A model generated the notes under the pieces. The model was not told the DNA's origin and ran no database searches. It worked only from the letters and a program-made list of their open reading frames with translations. The position numbers and the translations under genes were made by a program. Of a DNA stretch of 64,000 nt, positions 1-13,000 are shown piece by piece. Source of the DNA: Notospermus geniculatus (Eukaryota > Nemertea > Pilidiophora > Heteronemertea > Lineidae); contig NMRB01000048.1 of assembly GCA_002633025.1 (NCBI GenBank), positions 1 through 64,000 on the forward strand, given 5' to 3'. How positions within the stretch are numbered: the first letter of the stretch is position 1; each line of letters opens with the position of its first letter.

Positions 1-239
1 TTTGAGTCATGGAACTTGCTGCAAGTTGATAAAACACACCTGTATAGGTCAACATAAAGTGAATCACTACCAACTTAAGGTGAGACAGACTTCAACTGAC
101 GATGTGTGCTGAACTTTCAGGCTGTTTATTCAACTTTTTTTGTGAAATAAAAAATAAAAAATTTTTCGATGCGGCAGCAATATTTTGATGCGGGCGCTGA
201 TGAGAAACCGGGAATTTTTTTTACTTGGCCTAAGACCAT

Positions 240-640
240 GATTCCCAATTCTATTCAATTCAAATATAGTTTATTGTCACCTTATAAGCAAGTTACATCG
301 GTGTGAGAAATACAATAAACTGAGTGCAAATAGAATGGAGAAGAAAAAGGGGGAAAAAATAGACGAAGGAAGATCTGTCTATAGGAATGTACTCCCTTTG
401 CTAGTGTGTAAGAAGAAAGTGAGTGAGCTTTACAAGAAAAATACATATATACAAGTATAAGAATGAACAAATTGTTTCCAAGTACATAAATCATTAAAAA
501 CATGATAGGCAGATGGATGAATGATGAATGATAGGCAGAGACCAGCTGGAGACAGAGCCAGAGAAAGACAAAGTCAAAGAGGCCTGCACTCGCACTGGAC
601 ATGCTGGAGTGCAGGCCAGGGCATCATTTACCTAGGCCGG
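240..640 (-). repeat. Possible 3' end of a dispersed retroelement
   Basis: Read on the minus strand, an open frame (602-282) ends near GTGACAATAAACTATATTTG, a pattern often seen at retroelement tails. No second copy is in the window, so this is a weak call. The rest of the 5' flank (1-240, 640-920) shows only A/T-rich sequence and a G run at 688-698. Confidence 0.25.
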
Positions 641-927
641 GTATATCAAACCTAGGCCAAGGCAGGACCGGATCCAGGATTGAAGTGGGGGGGGGGGCGT
701 AGCTCGAAGGGGAGGTGGTCGTGGTGAGCATGCACCGAAAGCGCGAAGCCCAACACCAAACAAGGGGTCTGGGGACCCTTCCGCAGAAAAATTTCACAAT
801 TTAATTTAATTGCTTTTAGATGATGCATTTCCTAGCCCTAGACATATTGGCGTGGAACAAAAATCCTATTCCAGTCATGGTTGCCAAGTTATTTATTTCC
901 TGCTATCGCTCTCAATTTACAGGAAAC

Positions 928-1032
928 ATGCCGAAAAGACGCCGGACTTCACACAGCACGGAAGATTCTGATCAAGCTTCTGTTGCATCACACACGATAC
1001 AGAAGAGGAGGAAAAAATCAACCTATGATCCA
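928..1032 (+). CDS. PBRM1: PBRM1 exon 1: start codon and basic N-terminus (aa 1-35)
   Basis: The exon opens with MPKRRRTSHS, close to the human N-terminus MGSKRRRATSP, and ends in a second basic patch (KRRKKSTYDP), which suggests a nuclear localisation signal. ATG 928 is chosen because of this match. A splice acceptor (TTTACAG, ending 922) sits five bases upstream, so an upstream non-coding exon is likely. An in-frame ATG at 820 would add residues with no resemblance to the family. The donor is GTAAGC at 1033 and the exon ends in phase 0. Confidence 0.85.
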
Positions 1033-4000
1033 GTAAGCAATTGACATCGAATTATCAGATCCATTTCATTAAACAACCTACTAGGCCTACAGATAAGGAC
1101 ATTCTTACCCTTGATTCGTGACGTCAGTGAAACAAAGGGAACTTGGATGTCATCTTTTTCACAGGGATGCAAAGAATTAAACTCACCCAAATTTTTTGTT
1201 TTATCAGGAATACCCCACCTTTTCTAAAGATCTCATTTCACAGATCCTTCAATTAAAAAATTACTGTATTCCATAAAAAACAGTGAAAGAAGTTGGTTGT
1301 CAGGGTTTCCGCCAGAAGGGAGAATGGAGAGAATTCCATCCCCAAGAAAATTATTTGGGGATAAATCCATCCCCAAATTTTTCAGAAAGAATGGATTTTT
1401 TTTCTTTAAATCTTGTCTTTTTTCTTTTCAGAACATCATATTATTATACCATCATGTTATCTTGCAGTCCATGTACAATGTTTTGTGAAAAAACTCCAAA
1501 TAAAAATAAAAAAAAAAATTTGTTAAAAAAAAATTTTTTTGAAAAAAAAATTTTTTTGAAAATTTTTTTGGGTCCATCCCCAAATTTTTTTTTCTGGCGG
1601 AATCCCTGGTTGTGATGTTTTTAGTTCATCACCATTGTTAATAACCCCACAATTTGTTACAATCCCATGTGGCATCTCTCTTCTACAGATGGACATCTGT
1701 CAAGAACTTTATGAGGGGATCAGAAACTACAAGACACATGAGGGTAGACTGTTGTGCGAGGCTTTTATCAGGGTCCCCAAGAGGAGGTAGGTTCAGGCTG
1801 TCTGAGTGGAGGAAACATCAGCACCAGTCACTGCTGAGGTTCAAATTCGATCCCACTCAACTCAATATTTTTAAGGTAGATTCAGATCAGATCGGAGAGC
1901 ATCGTTGTCAAAGTCGCAGAAATGACAGTGTTTACAAAATCTCACTGTTGTTTTTGTCATTAGACAGGATTAGCGCCTTTCCGACTCCGACTCCGACTAC
2001 AACTACGAGAACGAATTGCACTCCGCTGTGGACATCCTTGATAAAAACGATTTGATAGACGTTTGCAAATCGTAAAATGCCAAAACTTTGTGGCAGAATA
2101 ATTTTGACTCGTAATCGGAAGTACCTAAATCGCAAATATCATTGTCGTATTTCAAGTCGTAACGACTAGGATTACGAGTTCAATATTCATAATTTATCCT
2201 TATTTCCGATTTATAGGGTGGTCACCAATTTAAGGTAGGGTAGTGTAATAGAAAACCATTACAAAATTGGGTTGCAAGGTAGGGTGGCTATTTATAAGGT
2301 AGGGTGGTACCGTATACGCAAATATTTTCACGGCTAAAATATTTAGCGGTTGGGGTCCGAAAGTACCTTTTCGCGTGGATAAATATTCGCGGTTGGGGTC
2401 CCGATGTAAGATTTCAAAAACACTCCATGTTCAATGGCGAGTGTGAAAGTTATGGTACGAAATCCACCGAAAAGAAAGAAATCCGCGCCGTCATAATCAA
2501 CCTCACTGCTGGCGGGCCGCCATGATAGCTGAGTGATTGACAAATCAGTGTCACGTGCAAACCACGATGTTAGACTGGTTCCCGTCGTTGCCATTCCACA
2601 CTGCTGGCGCTCCGCTAGCGGAACGGGAGTGCCAGAGGAAGTGCAGCGGCAAAAACGGGAACCAGTCTACCACGATGTAATATGCATGTATGGGATCGTC
2701 GGTGATTGGAAAATGGTTCGCGTGTAATAGAATTCGCGGTGGTATTGACCAATTCGCGATTTTCGCGGTAATTTTTATTCGCGAAAATATTTGCGTATAC
2801 GGTAATTAAAATGCCAAGGTACCCTAACAAAATCCATGTGGAGAACACTGATTGACGGAACTGAACAGTACCTACCACAAACATTAGCAGCTTTGATTCA
2901 TTCAGTGTTGCCTTATGTCTTAAAATACTACTTCATAGATGCCTTACTTCTTTCAGGACTGCTGCAGACTACTATGATGTTGTCTCACGCCCGATAGACT
3001 TGCTAAAAGTCCAGAACAAACTGAAGAATGATGAATATGAAGAGGTTGATCAGTTAACATCAGATGTTGAGTTGATGGTTAACAATGCTAAAGCTTACTA
3101 TAAGGTAAAACTGATTAGCATGAATCCTCCTTTTTTTCGTAAATATGCAAATCTTGTTGGAAATCTTGTGAAAAACACAAGCGAAATCTTGCACAAAGAC
3201 GTACATGTATGCGCATGCCAAAAAGGCCCCAGATGCGCACCGTACGCACTATGATATGATCTGTCAAATACGCAAGAATTGAAAACTGTCTGTTTAAAAG
3301 TGTGAATGAAGTTCCACAGTCAGCATGCAAAACACGATGAGATTGCCGCCATGGCCGCCATTTGCAATGCAGGCGTGACGTCAGAATCTTGACACCTCAC
3401 AGTTTTGGTGAGGTCTCACTACACAGTTATGGCGTATCCTACTCTGGTAGCGCAGGGCATGCGTAAAATACACCACTTTTCAGGGGCCAGGAGAGTAGTG
3501 CGGCACGCACTCGCTAAATACAAGATGAGTAAAGTACTCCCGGCTTTAAAAAATTATCTAAACCCCTGTATATGATATCCTTGGTATTTTCAGAATCCTA
3601 GTCAAGAATACCAAGATGCGTGCGATCTGTGGGAACTCTACCTGCGTGTTTCTATAATAACGTAGTGTTTCTATAATAAACGAGTGTTTCTATATAAAAA
3701 CGTAGATAGAGTACCGGTAACCAAAGAATTTCCTCAATGTAAAATATATCACTTTACAAGGGCCAGGAGAGTAGTGTACACACTCACTAAATACAAGATG
3801 AGTAAAGTACTCCTGGCTTTAAAAAATTATCTAAACCCCTGTTATGATGATATCCTTGGTATTTTCAGAATCCTAGTCAAGAATACCAAGACGCATGCGA
3901 TCTGTGGGAACTCTACCTGCGACTGAAGAATGACGCTATCTCTGAGGCGTTCGGTGATCTCACTCAAGGCGTTGATACATTCAGTAATGTTGAGGAGGAC

Positions 4001-7000
4001 AAAGATGATAAATTGATATCCAGTAGGGAGGTCAGTTGAGATTTTCTCCCTTGCACAATTAATAGCTGTGTTTACTCAATACTCAATTCTGTGAAGATGG
4101 CCCTTGCGAGAGGATTGGTTTGGGGTATATTCGACGATTTTCATCGAAGTTGGTAGTTCGAGCCCAACATGATAGTTCGCAACCATATTGGAACTGGTGA
4201 CCTTGACCCGGAGTGTGTAGTATATTTACAAGCTCATAGATGGCACTGGGTCTAAAACACAGCTAGCGTGAACACTTGTATTGTTCGGGCTAGATCGATG
4301 CCAGTCTAAACAGGCGCGTTTTTACCGTTCGTGTGAGAAGTGTTTTCCGGAGTGGCGATCAATGGAAAATGGTGAGGGAGCATTTCAGGTCTGAACGCAC
4401 CTTTTGACTAGCTCATGTGGAGAAGATATCCAACATACTTTGTGCTCTACATGTAGAGCACAAAGAATGACACACAAAATGATAAATTACACATAAAGTC
4501 GTCTCCCAATTTTGCAAATTTTCGACCCCAACCGGGGTCTTCCTCAGGCAGTTTTTCTGAGTGCCTGAGGAAGACCCTGGTTAGGGTCGAAAATTTGCAA
4601 AATTCGGAAACGACTTTATACGTAATTTATCATGTAGAGGAGACATGGTCTGCTCATTTGTTGTGCTAAGTTTTTGACTTCTTCTGTCTAGCCATCCAAA
4701 GACCATGAAGTGGCGAGCAGTGTCGGCAACAGTTCCGTTGCTGGCGATGATGAACTGGAGGAACAGTGTGAAAATCTCTTCACGGAAGTCATGACGGCCA
4801 AGGATGGTGAACGTCCAATGCACCTCGCATTTCAGTTGCAACCATCAAAATTGGTAAGTTCTTCGGTTGTCAACTTTTAACCTCCCTGTTAACCCTTAGA
4901 GTGCCACTGGCGTATGTGTACATCACGGAAATTCCGTATGCACAGGCCACAGGCATTTGGGAACGTCGTAGTCTCGCGCAGCCATCATCATTGCACCACC
5001 GCCATCTCAGTGTTTTGTATAATGTACAGCCTCGTACATGCCATAAGCATCGTGGAGTACGTTGAACGAACTCAGGTAAGCAGACCGAGTGTCAATCAAC
5101 CTCGCAACTTGTACTGTTCAACGGGTCTGCACACGACATTGCTGCATACAAATTGGTTCGAGTGGCGAGGTTAAAGCTGAACTAGATCGTTAAAAGCAGC
5201 GCACGGGAGGTTTTAAAAAATGGCGCGGCTTAAATGTCAAACAAGTGCCCATCCGCCATGTTCCAAACGCCCGTCCGCCATGTTTTGAATGTCTCCCCAA
5301 ACCCAATAGACTTCCAATGTCCGTGGTGGCGCCAGCGTATTCCAAATCCAATCGGCGAAGGAGTCGCATCACGGCCTTGTTTGCAAGTACACGAACATTG
5401 TACACGGCAGTACACGAGGCATCAATGTAGGCATCACAGTCACTGCGAACAAAACAAAACAAACATTAGTTAGAAGGAAAAAACGAGAAATAGGCTACAC
5501 GCAGGCATTACGAAAATAAAAATTGAACTTTCAGTACATTCGGACGGCTGGGAGCGGGCCGGAACTTTCCATACGCAAACATTTTTGGAATGCACGGACA
5601 AAGAAGGCGAGGCCAAGGTCAATTGAACAAGCCTAGCAGGTCAACCACACGGCTCGATAAAACTAATTAGACCGACTAATGAAAAGTAATGAAAGTAACC
5701 TACCTTTCAAGATGTGAAAGCGTGTAACTTTATCCGTTCTAATGCAGGAAAACACGAAAAAATACACACACAGGTGTCCTTCTCTGACTACGAAATCGCC
5801 ATTTTGTATTCTAGGCCTATGTAATCTGACCTTGACGCAATCACCCATACATAACATTCTGTGAATTTTTACATTGTAATAAAGAAATCCAATTTCGAAT
5901 AGAGGAATGTAAGAATTTATACAATGTTATGCGTGGATGATTGCGTCGAGGTCGGATTTCATAGGCCTAGAGTACAAAATGGCGATTTCCTTAGTCAGAG
6001 AAGGACACCCGTGTGTATATTTTTTCGTGTTTTTCTGCATTAGAACGGATAAAGTCACACGGTTTCACATCTTGAAAGGTAGGTTACTTTCATTACTTTT
6101 CATTAGACAATCTGATTAGTTATATCGAACCGTTTGGTTTACCTGCTAAACCTTTTTCAACTGGCCTTGGCCTCGCCCTTCTTTGTTAGTGCATTCTGAC
6201 AATGTTGGCGTATGGAAAGTTCCAGCCCGCTCCCAGCCGTCCGAATGTACTGAAAGTTTCAATTATTATTTTCATAATGCCTGCGTATAGCCTATTTCTC
6301 GTTTTATCCTTCTAACTAATGTTTATTTTGTTTTGTTTGCAGTGATTGTGATGCCTACATTGATGCCTCGTGTACTGCCGTGTACAATGTTCGTGTACTT
6401 GCATACAAGGCCATGATACGACTCCTTCGCCGATTGGATTTGGAATACGCTGGCGCCACCACGGACATTGGAAGTCTATTGGGTTTGGAGAGACATTCAA
6501 AACATGGCGGACGGGCGTTTGGAACATGGCGGATGGGCACTTGTTTGACATTTAAGCTGCGCGATGGCGCGGCTTATTTTTTAAAACCTCCCGTGCGCTG
6601 CTTTTAACGATCTAGTTCAGCTTTAACCCGGGTGGGTTAGTCACCGGATCGAAAGGAATCAAAGGTGGCAGTGGATGTAAACAAAATGTGAAAGTTTCGT
6701 CGAAATTTCACCCAAAACTTGTGATTTTGCATCTTTTATTTGTTTTTTGGGGGGGAGGCACATTTTGGGAGACATGAGCACGATTTTGGGGAGGGCATAT
6801 TTTGGGTGACAACATCAACGTCGTTTCTCCAGAGCAATCTAAAGGCCTGGCTATCAATTGAATATTATTATATTTTAAACAAGACCCCTGATTTATTTTC
6901 AGCGATACCCTGAATATTACCAGGTGATTAAAGAGCCGATTGATTTAAAGACGATCGCCATGAGAATACAGGGCAACCAGTACAGGAGTCTCGATCATTT

Positions 7001-10000
7001 GGAGAAGGACCTGTTATTGATGTGTAGGAATGCAAAAGCTTTTAATGAACCAGGGTCTCTGATTTACAAGGTGAGCTGTGCAAGATTGTGGGTTTGAAGT
7101 GCTGGGGTTCGACATGTTGGTTCATTCTGAAAATATAACATTTACTCTGCCACCGATGGTAATGCTCAAACTTGATATTTACATGTACCTCCCTCTAGAT
7201 GACCTTTACAAGCACGTCAAATTTCAGCCAGATTAAACTTCCAATATGGCCGCCAGGTGGCGTAACCCGAAAATCATCAAATGTGCTATAACTCAGGAAT
7301 GACTTGATCCAGAGCGCTCTGATGTGCTATGTGGCTCCCTCTAGATGACCTTTATGTGCATGTGAAGTTTTGGCCCGATCGGACATCCAGTATGGCCGCC
7401 AGGTGGCATAACCCAAAAATCATTGAAGTCCTGCAACTTGGGAATGACTTGACCCAGATTGCTGATACCTGGCAATGTACCTCTCTCTGTCATTACACGC
7501 TGCCTCCTGGATAGTGTTGGTCTCATTGGGTCGAATTCATAAAGCGGTTCTATCTTTAGAACCGTCTTAGGCCGGTTCCAAGTAAGGTCAACCACGTTAC
7601 TTGGAACCGGCCTAAGACGGTTCTAACGATAGAACCGCTTTATGAATACGACCCATTGTGTCTACATGTAATAATGTTATTCTGTCCTTTGTAGGATGCT
7701 TGTGCCATTAAGAAGATTGTTCAGACCAAGAAGATAGAATTTGAACACAGTGGATCTGTCAAAACAAGTATGCGCATCAGGTGAGTCAATTGTACTGCAT
7801 GATACTATGACATACTCGTGTCTGCTTTTGTAAATCATTGAGTGCCAAGCACAGATGCATAGCTGCCAACACCTACGATTTTGTCGTATTTTTCCGATTT
7901 TTGGCCCAAAAAAAATCACCCAAGTACAACAGTACGACTTTGGAACGAAAAAATCTGACTTTTGTCTGAAAGGGTTGAGAAAATCATCTGAGATGACATC
8001 TTTCAAACTGTCCAAGGCCTAAAAGGGCTGCGGGCAATTACTTTCAGAAAACTTGATCATTTTCCATATAGTCCGGCGCAACCTTCGCACGACCCAATGG
8101 AATGCGGAAATACGAAATCTGACAACAGCTTGCGGCTACCTAATTACGCCATCTACCCCGGCGTTACCAACGACGATCGCCTGCACATGACTGGGCACTA
8201 TTACAGTCTATTCGCAATTCATACATTCTACGGCCATTCTACAGCGTTTGCACACTAGTAAAGGACTCATGAGAGATATGCTGCCTGTAATTTTCGTTTT
8301 TGCGTGTAAAAGTGGAGCAGAGTATAATTTGATCACGCTGTCCAATCGGTTACTCGAGAGTCGTGTGTTGAATAAGATTTGTGGTCAGCCTGTGGTTTGT
8401 GGTAAGCCTACTTCTGCATTCCTTTGGGTCGCGCGAAGGCTGCGCCAGACTTTAGCTGTCTAGAGGTTATTCCTTTGTGGTGGTTGCTTGCTTTCCACAG
8501 GGTTTGTACGGCCCTTGGAATTCCTGGAATGTCCTTGATAAAAAAGCTGATCCTAAATAACCCTGAAATGTCCTTGATTTCTGCATGTTCCGAAAATGTT
8601 CGTGAATCTAAATACAGTACGTTGCACAATTGACCTACCTTTATCCGCATACCTTCCGTGGGTGTGATGCGGAGGGTACGCTTTTGTTCATTTTTAAAAA
8701 GTTTGGGTTTATAGTCTGATATCAACAACGGTACGGTAGAGGTATCATCCGACTTAACACTTTAACCCCAGTCTATCCTGAAACCTTTCAGTAGAATTCA
8801 GATGAGCTGCTCATTCAGCGCTACAATCTGAGCATTTCTGACCGGTACCCATTTATACACCTGATGGAGAGAGGCCGGTGAGGCAAAGAGACTTGCCAAA
8901 AGTGTCACGCCCAGTGGGATTCGAACCCGGGACCCTCTGACCGCTTGTCGGAGACCCGAACCACTACCGGTACACCACTGTGGCTCCCGTACCATTGCGT
9001 ATGGTATGGGTGCGTCACGCGTCTGTTCTGCGTGACGTCCGCAAATGACGTTACGTCTTCACTACGTGCCTTCCATGACAGCACGCGACGTCCATGGAAG
9101 ATACAAGGACGGTACGCGCATGAGGCTGCATGTGGTAAAAAAAAAAATTATCTCAGGAGTGCAAGCGCCGACTTAGGGCATTATAGCTACTCATCAAACA
9201 ATATTGGACGATATTAACGATATGTAGGAGGAAACCGGAGACCCCGGAGGAAACCTACGATGTCGAGGAGAGATCGCCCTCTCTACCACATAAAGCCACT
9301 TGCACGACCGGGGATTGAACCCGCGACCTTAGTGGTGGCAGGCGCCGATGTTTCCACTGTGCCACCCTGACACCCCATGTGGTACACGGATGGTCCGCGG
9401 CGCGGAAGGGAGGTTGATTGTGCAACGTACTGTAAAGGCAATAAAGTGATGGGAGTGAATTTTAGGAGAGACATTTAAAAATGAATTTTTATGCAACGAT
9501 TCGCAAGTGTCAATGTTTCTTTATGTATAAATTTTAATTTCGTCCATCAAACAGTCCTGAAATATACCGGTACTGAAAAATGTTGTTAAAAACGTGGAAT
9601 GTCCAGGAAAAATCCCCCTAGGGGTGTACAATCCCTGTTTTTAGTGTGGACAAGTTGTGTGTATATTAATTTTTCAAGTGGTAACAGTGGCTTGATTTGC
9701 ACTCACCACTTGTTTGGTTTCAGAACGAGAGCACTATCAACAGATTCGAGCCAGTCATGTACTGTAAAGGCTTACCCTATGAGGCAGAGGTTTGTGTAAC
9801 TGTTCGAAGTGTCTCCTTACAGTTCCTACTCCTCTGGTCTGCTTCATTATCCAGTTGGAGACCAGTGGTGGACAGAATAGTCCCATATTGACCACTTAGG
9901 TATGGTCTGCGAGGGTTAACGGCCTTACAGCACAACAGCTGAAATGTAAGTGGCGCAGGTTTACAATAGTGTGGACAGCAGTGATAAGTTGAGTAAACTG

Positions 10001-13000
10001 ATGACCAGTGATGATCACTTGCGACAAGTGTCGGCTTTTTGCTGGAGTGGCTCACATATAGTGAAACCTCACTTTTAAGGACATCTTCGGGACTGACAAA
10101 TGTGTCCTTAATTGCAAGGTGTCTTCATTAAAGAGCTTAAAATGAATAGAAATGATCAATTTGGGGCTGACGTTCGGTGTCCTTTGTAAAGGTGCATTCA
10201 CGTTAGCACTTCAAAGCGATTTCAGATCGGCCTAAACAGTTAGCGCGCATTAACCGTTCACACCACAAGGTTTTTAATGCGATCTCAGGTCGGTCTATCG
10301 AGTCCGCTTCTTGTAGCGATCTCAGACCGATCCAGCCAGCGCGCTAGCCCCAGACCGGTCGAGACGTGTCTCACTGTACAGTTAGGAGCGACCCAGTCAG
10401 TGCGGTGACCGCTTGTCTGGCTGGTCTGAAGGCCTTAAGCTAGACCGGCCTATCCAATGCGCATTCCCGAATGCGAACTGGGGAATTTGGTCTTAGATCG
10501 GTCTAGATGTTAACACGGCTTAAGAGAGGCGTCTTGGCAGAAATGTCCATGAAAGGGTGGAGTTTCCACTACAAAACTACAACAGACCATACCTAAATGG
10601 ACGTTACATGATTAGGTGCTGTGCATTTCCTCAGTAGTGTGAGGCAACATCGATACAGCATGAGGCAGTGACGAGCCTGGTTTTCAACTGGTTATGAAGC
10701 AGCCTTAGCTGTACATCATTCAGTTACACTTTATTCCAGAGACGGCAGTTTTGCACTCATCTTCAGAAACTTATTTCTCGCACTAAACCTTTGTTCTGCA
10801 GTTCACTTGAAAGCCCATTTGTTTTTGGCTGAACAACACTGAATTCTTGCTTGCCTCTGACTGACGTGGCACACAATGTCCTTCCTAGATTTCAATGTCA
10901 TTCTTTTGCTGCATGCAGTGATAACATTACCTGGCTATGGCCGAGGCAATTCCTCATTTTCATGAAACTTAACTTCTCCTTTTCTCAGTCAATAGCTGTG
11001 TTCACACTGAAAGCGACTTCAAAAGGTTTTCGCCGAAACAGTCCCCGGAAAACGTTTGATATGTGCCATTCTCACTAGCAGAATGAAAGCGTTTTCAAAC
11101 CGCTTTGAAACCGTTTTGGGCTGTTCACACACAACCGATGCCAATGCGTTATGAAGTACGTCACCTGTTAGCAACTGTAAACACTACAGTATTGTGGCAT
11201 ACTGCGCATGTGCATGGCTGTATTGATACAGGCCTTGTCTTTTGAGGCGAGCTAAAATGTGCATGCGCCTCGCAAACAATAGAATTTCTATTGTTTGCGA
11301 GACATATGCACATTTTAGCTCGCCTTAAAAGACAAGGCCTGTTGATATGGTTAATATTGCGGATTTGAGGCGTTCAGACACAAGTTGCGGCCGAACGTGA
11401 TATGAAAGCAGTGTGAGACCACTTCGTGAAGCGGTTTGAAACTGTTATAAGACATCTGGGCCCAAATCCATAAAACCTTGCTAGCTTAGTTGGTTGCTAG
11501 TTGTGTACATCGGCCTGTACAAACTGGGCACTTTAGCAGGCTACTAAGCCTAGCAAGGTTTTATGGATTTGGGCCCTGCAGTCTGAACGGCTAATACGCT
11601 TTGTTATATCGTTTTCAAGTCGGTTTCAAACTGAAGTGTGTTTCGTATCCACACTGCTTGAAATACCCATGACTTATCAAACTACACGTATTGTGGGACA
11701 TTCTGATTTAGTGAGCCTGGCTGAAAATTTCTCTTTTCTGTGCATACCACAATAAAGTTGTAGTCTTCTTAGTCAAGGCCTAGCAAACTGAATCAATCAT
11801 TCCTAGGTGCTGTTCCAATTCAGCATCTATACAGATCAGTTAGGGCATCGGGTTTCAATTTTCTCTCGAATCTCAGCATTAATAACACTACAATATCCTG
11901 GTTCACAGAATATTCATAACATTTGAAAAAATGTCCTCAGACATGCCAGAATTGTGAAGAATCATAATGGAATGATGATATTCTCAAGTCTTCAATAACT
12001 TTCATAAGTGTGGCCGTATCAGTTTTGTCGTCCTGGGTATAACAGAAATAAACCCAGGTTCAATGTCCCACAAAACTATACCCTGGGTATAGTCATCTTG
12101 TCCAAACAAGGCTATCGACTCTGTCTTTAGCCTTGTCCGAATCATGTCATCTTTTCCGTTAATGCATAAATTATTAATGAACCTGACCCCTACTTGACCC
12201 CGCCTCCGAGCCAATCAGAACTCGCGAAACAAATCACCGTTGGACACTTTCTTTGCTCTTCACGCTCGAATTTGTAACATGGATTTTGATTGGCACGTCG
12301 ATTTTCCTTCGCGCCCCGATGATTGGCTGAGGCTCTCACCCCCTCAGAAACGGGAAATGTGATGGATTCCAACCAGGCTAGATGGCCGTCAGGCCAGATA
12401 GACTGGTGAGCACCAGATGGGTATAGTTCGATCTACAAACATATCGTATACCCAGTACCGTAGTTTTGAGCCTAGGTACGAGTTCAGAACGGATCTCGCG
12501 TGATCAACAGGACCGCACGCGATTGGTACTTCTGTCATATACCTGGGCGGCATGTTCGTGACAAATGTGTGAATTGAAAACATGTTTTTCGACTTGTCAT
12601 GCTTGTGGTCGTGTGACATTTGCGTGAACAATCTCATCTTCAGGTGCTGTATCCAATCCTCGGTACTGGGTATACTTTTGTAGATCGAACTATACCCAGG
12701 GTATAGTTTTGTGCAACGACATTGACCCTGGGTATATTTCTGTTATACCCAGGACGACATTAACCGATTCGGCATAAGTGTGTTGGTGACTGCAAAACTG
12801 CACATGATACCAGTTTCTTTTCCGACCCACTTTTGAATAAATCTTATGTTTTCATTTCTTTGTTTGACCTTTCTGTGCCACATTTGTGTTGACGATAAAA
12901 ATATTAAAATGATGTCTGTTTGTCTGGTTTGTACGAGGTGTGTTGCATCCTCTCTCCCACTTTCATTGTATTAATTAGTTGTAAGAAAATTTGTACCTGG

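Noticed and set aside
5190-6607. Mirror-image open frames in the fold-back element
   Set aside because: They appear twice because the DNA is an inverted repeat and show no protein family features.
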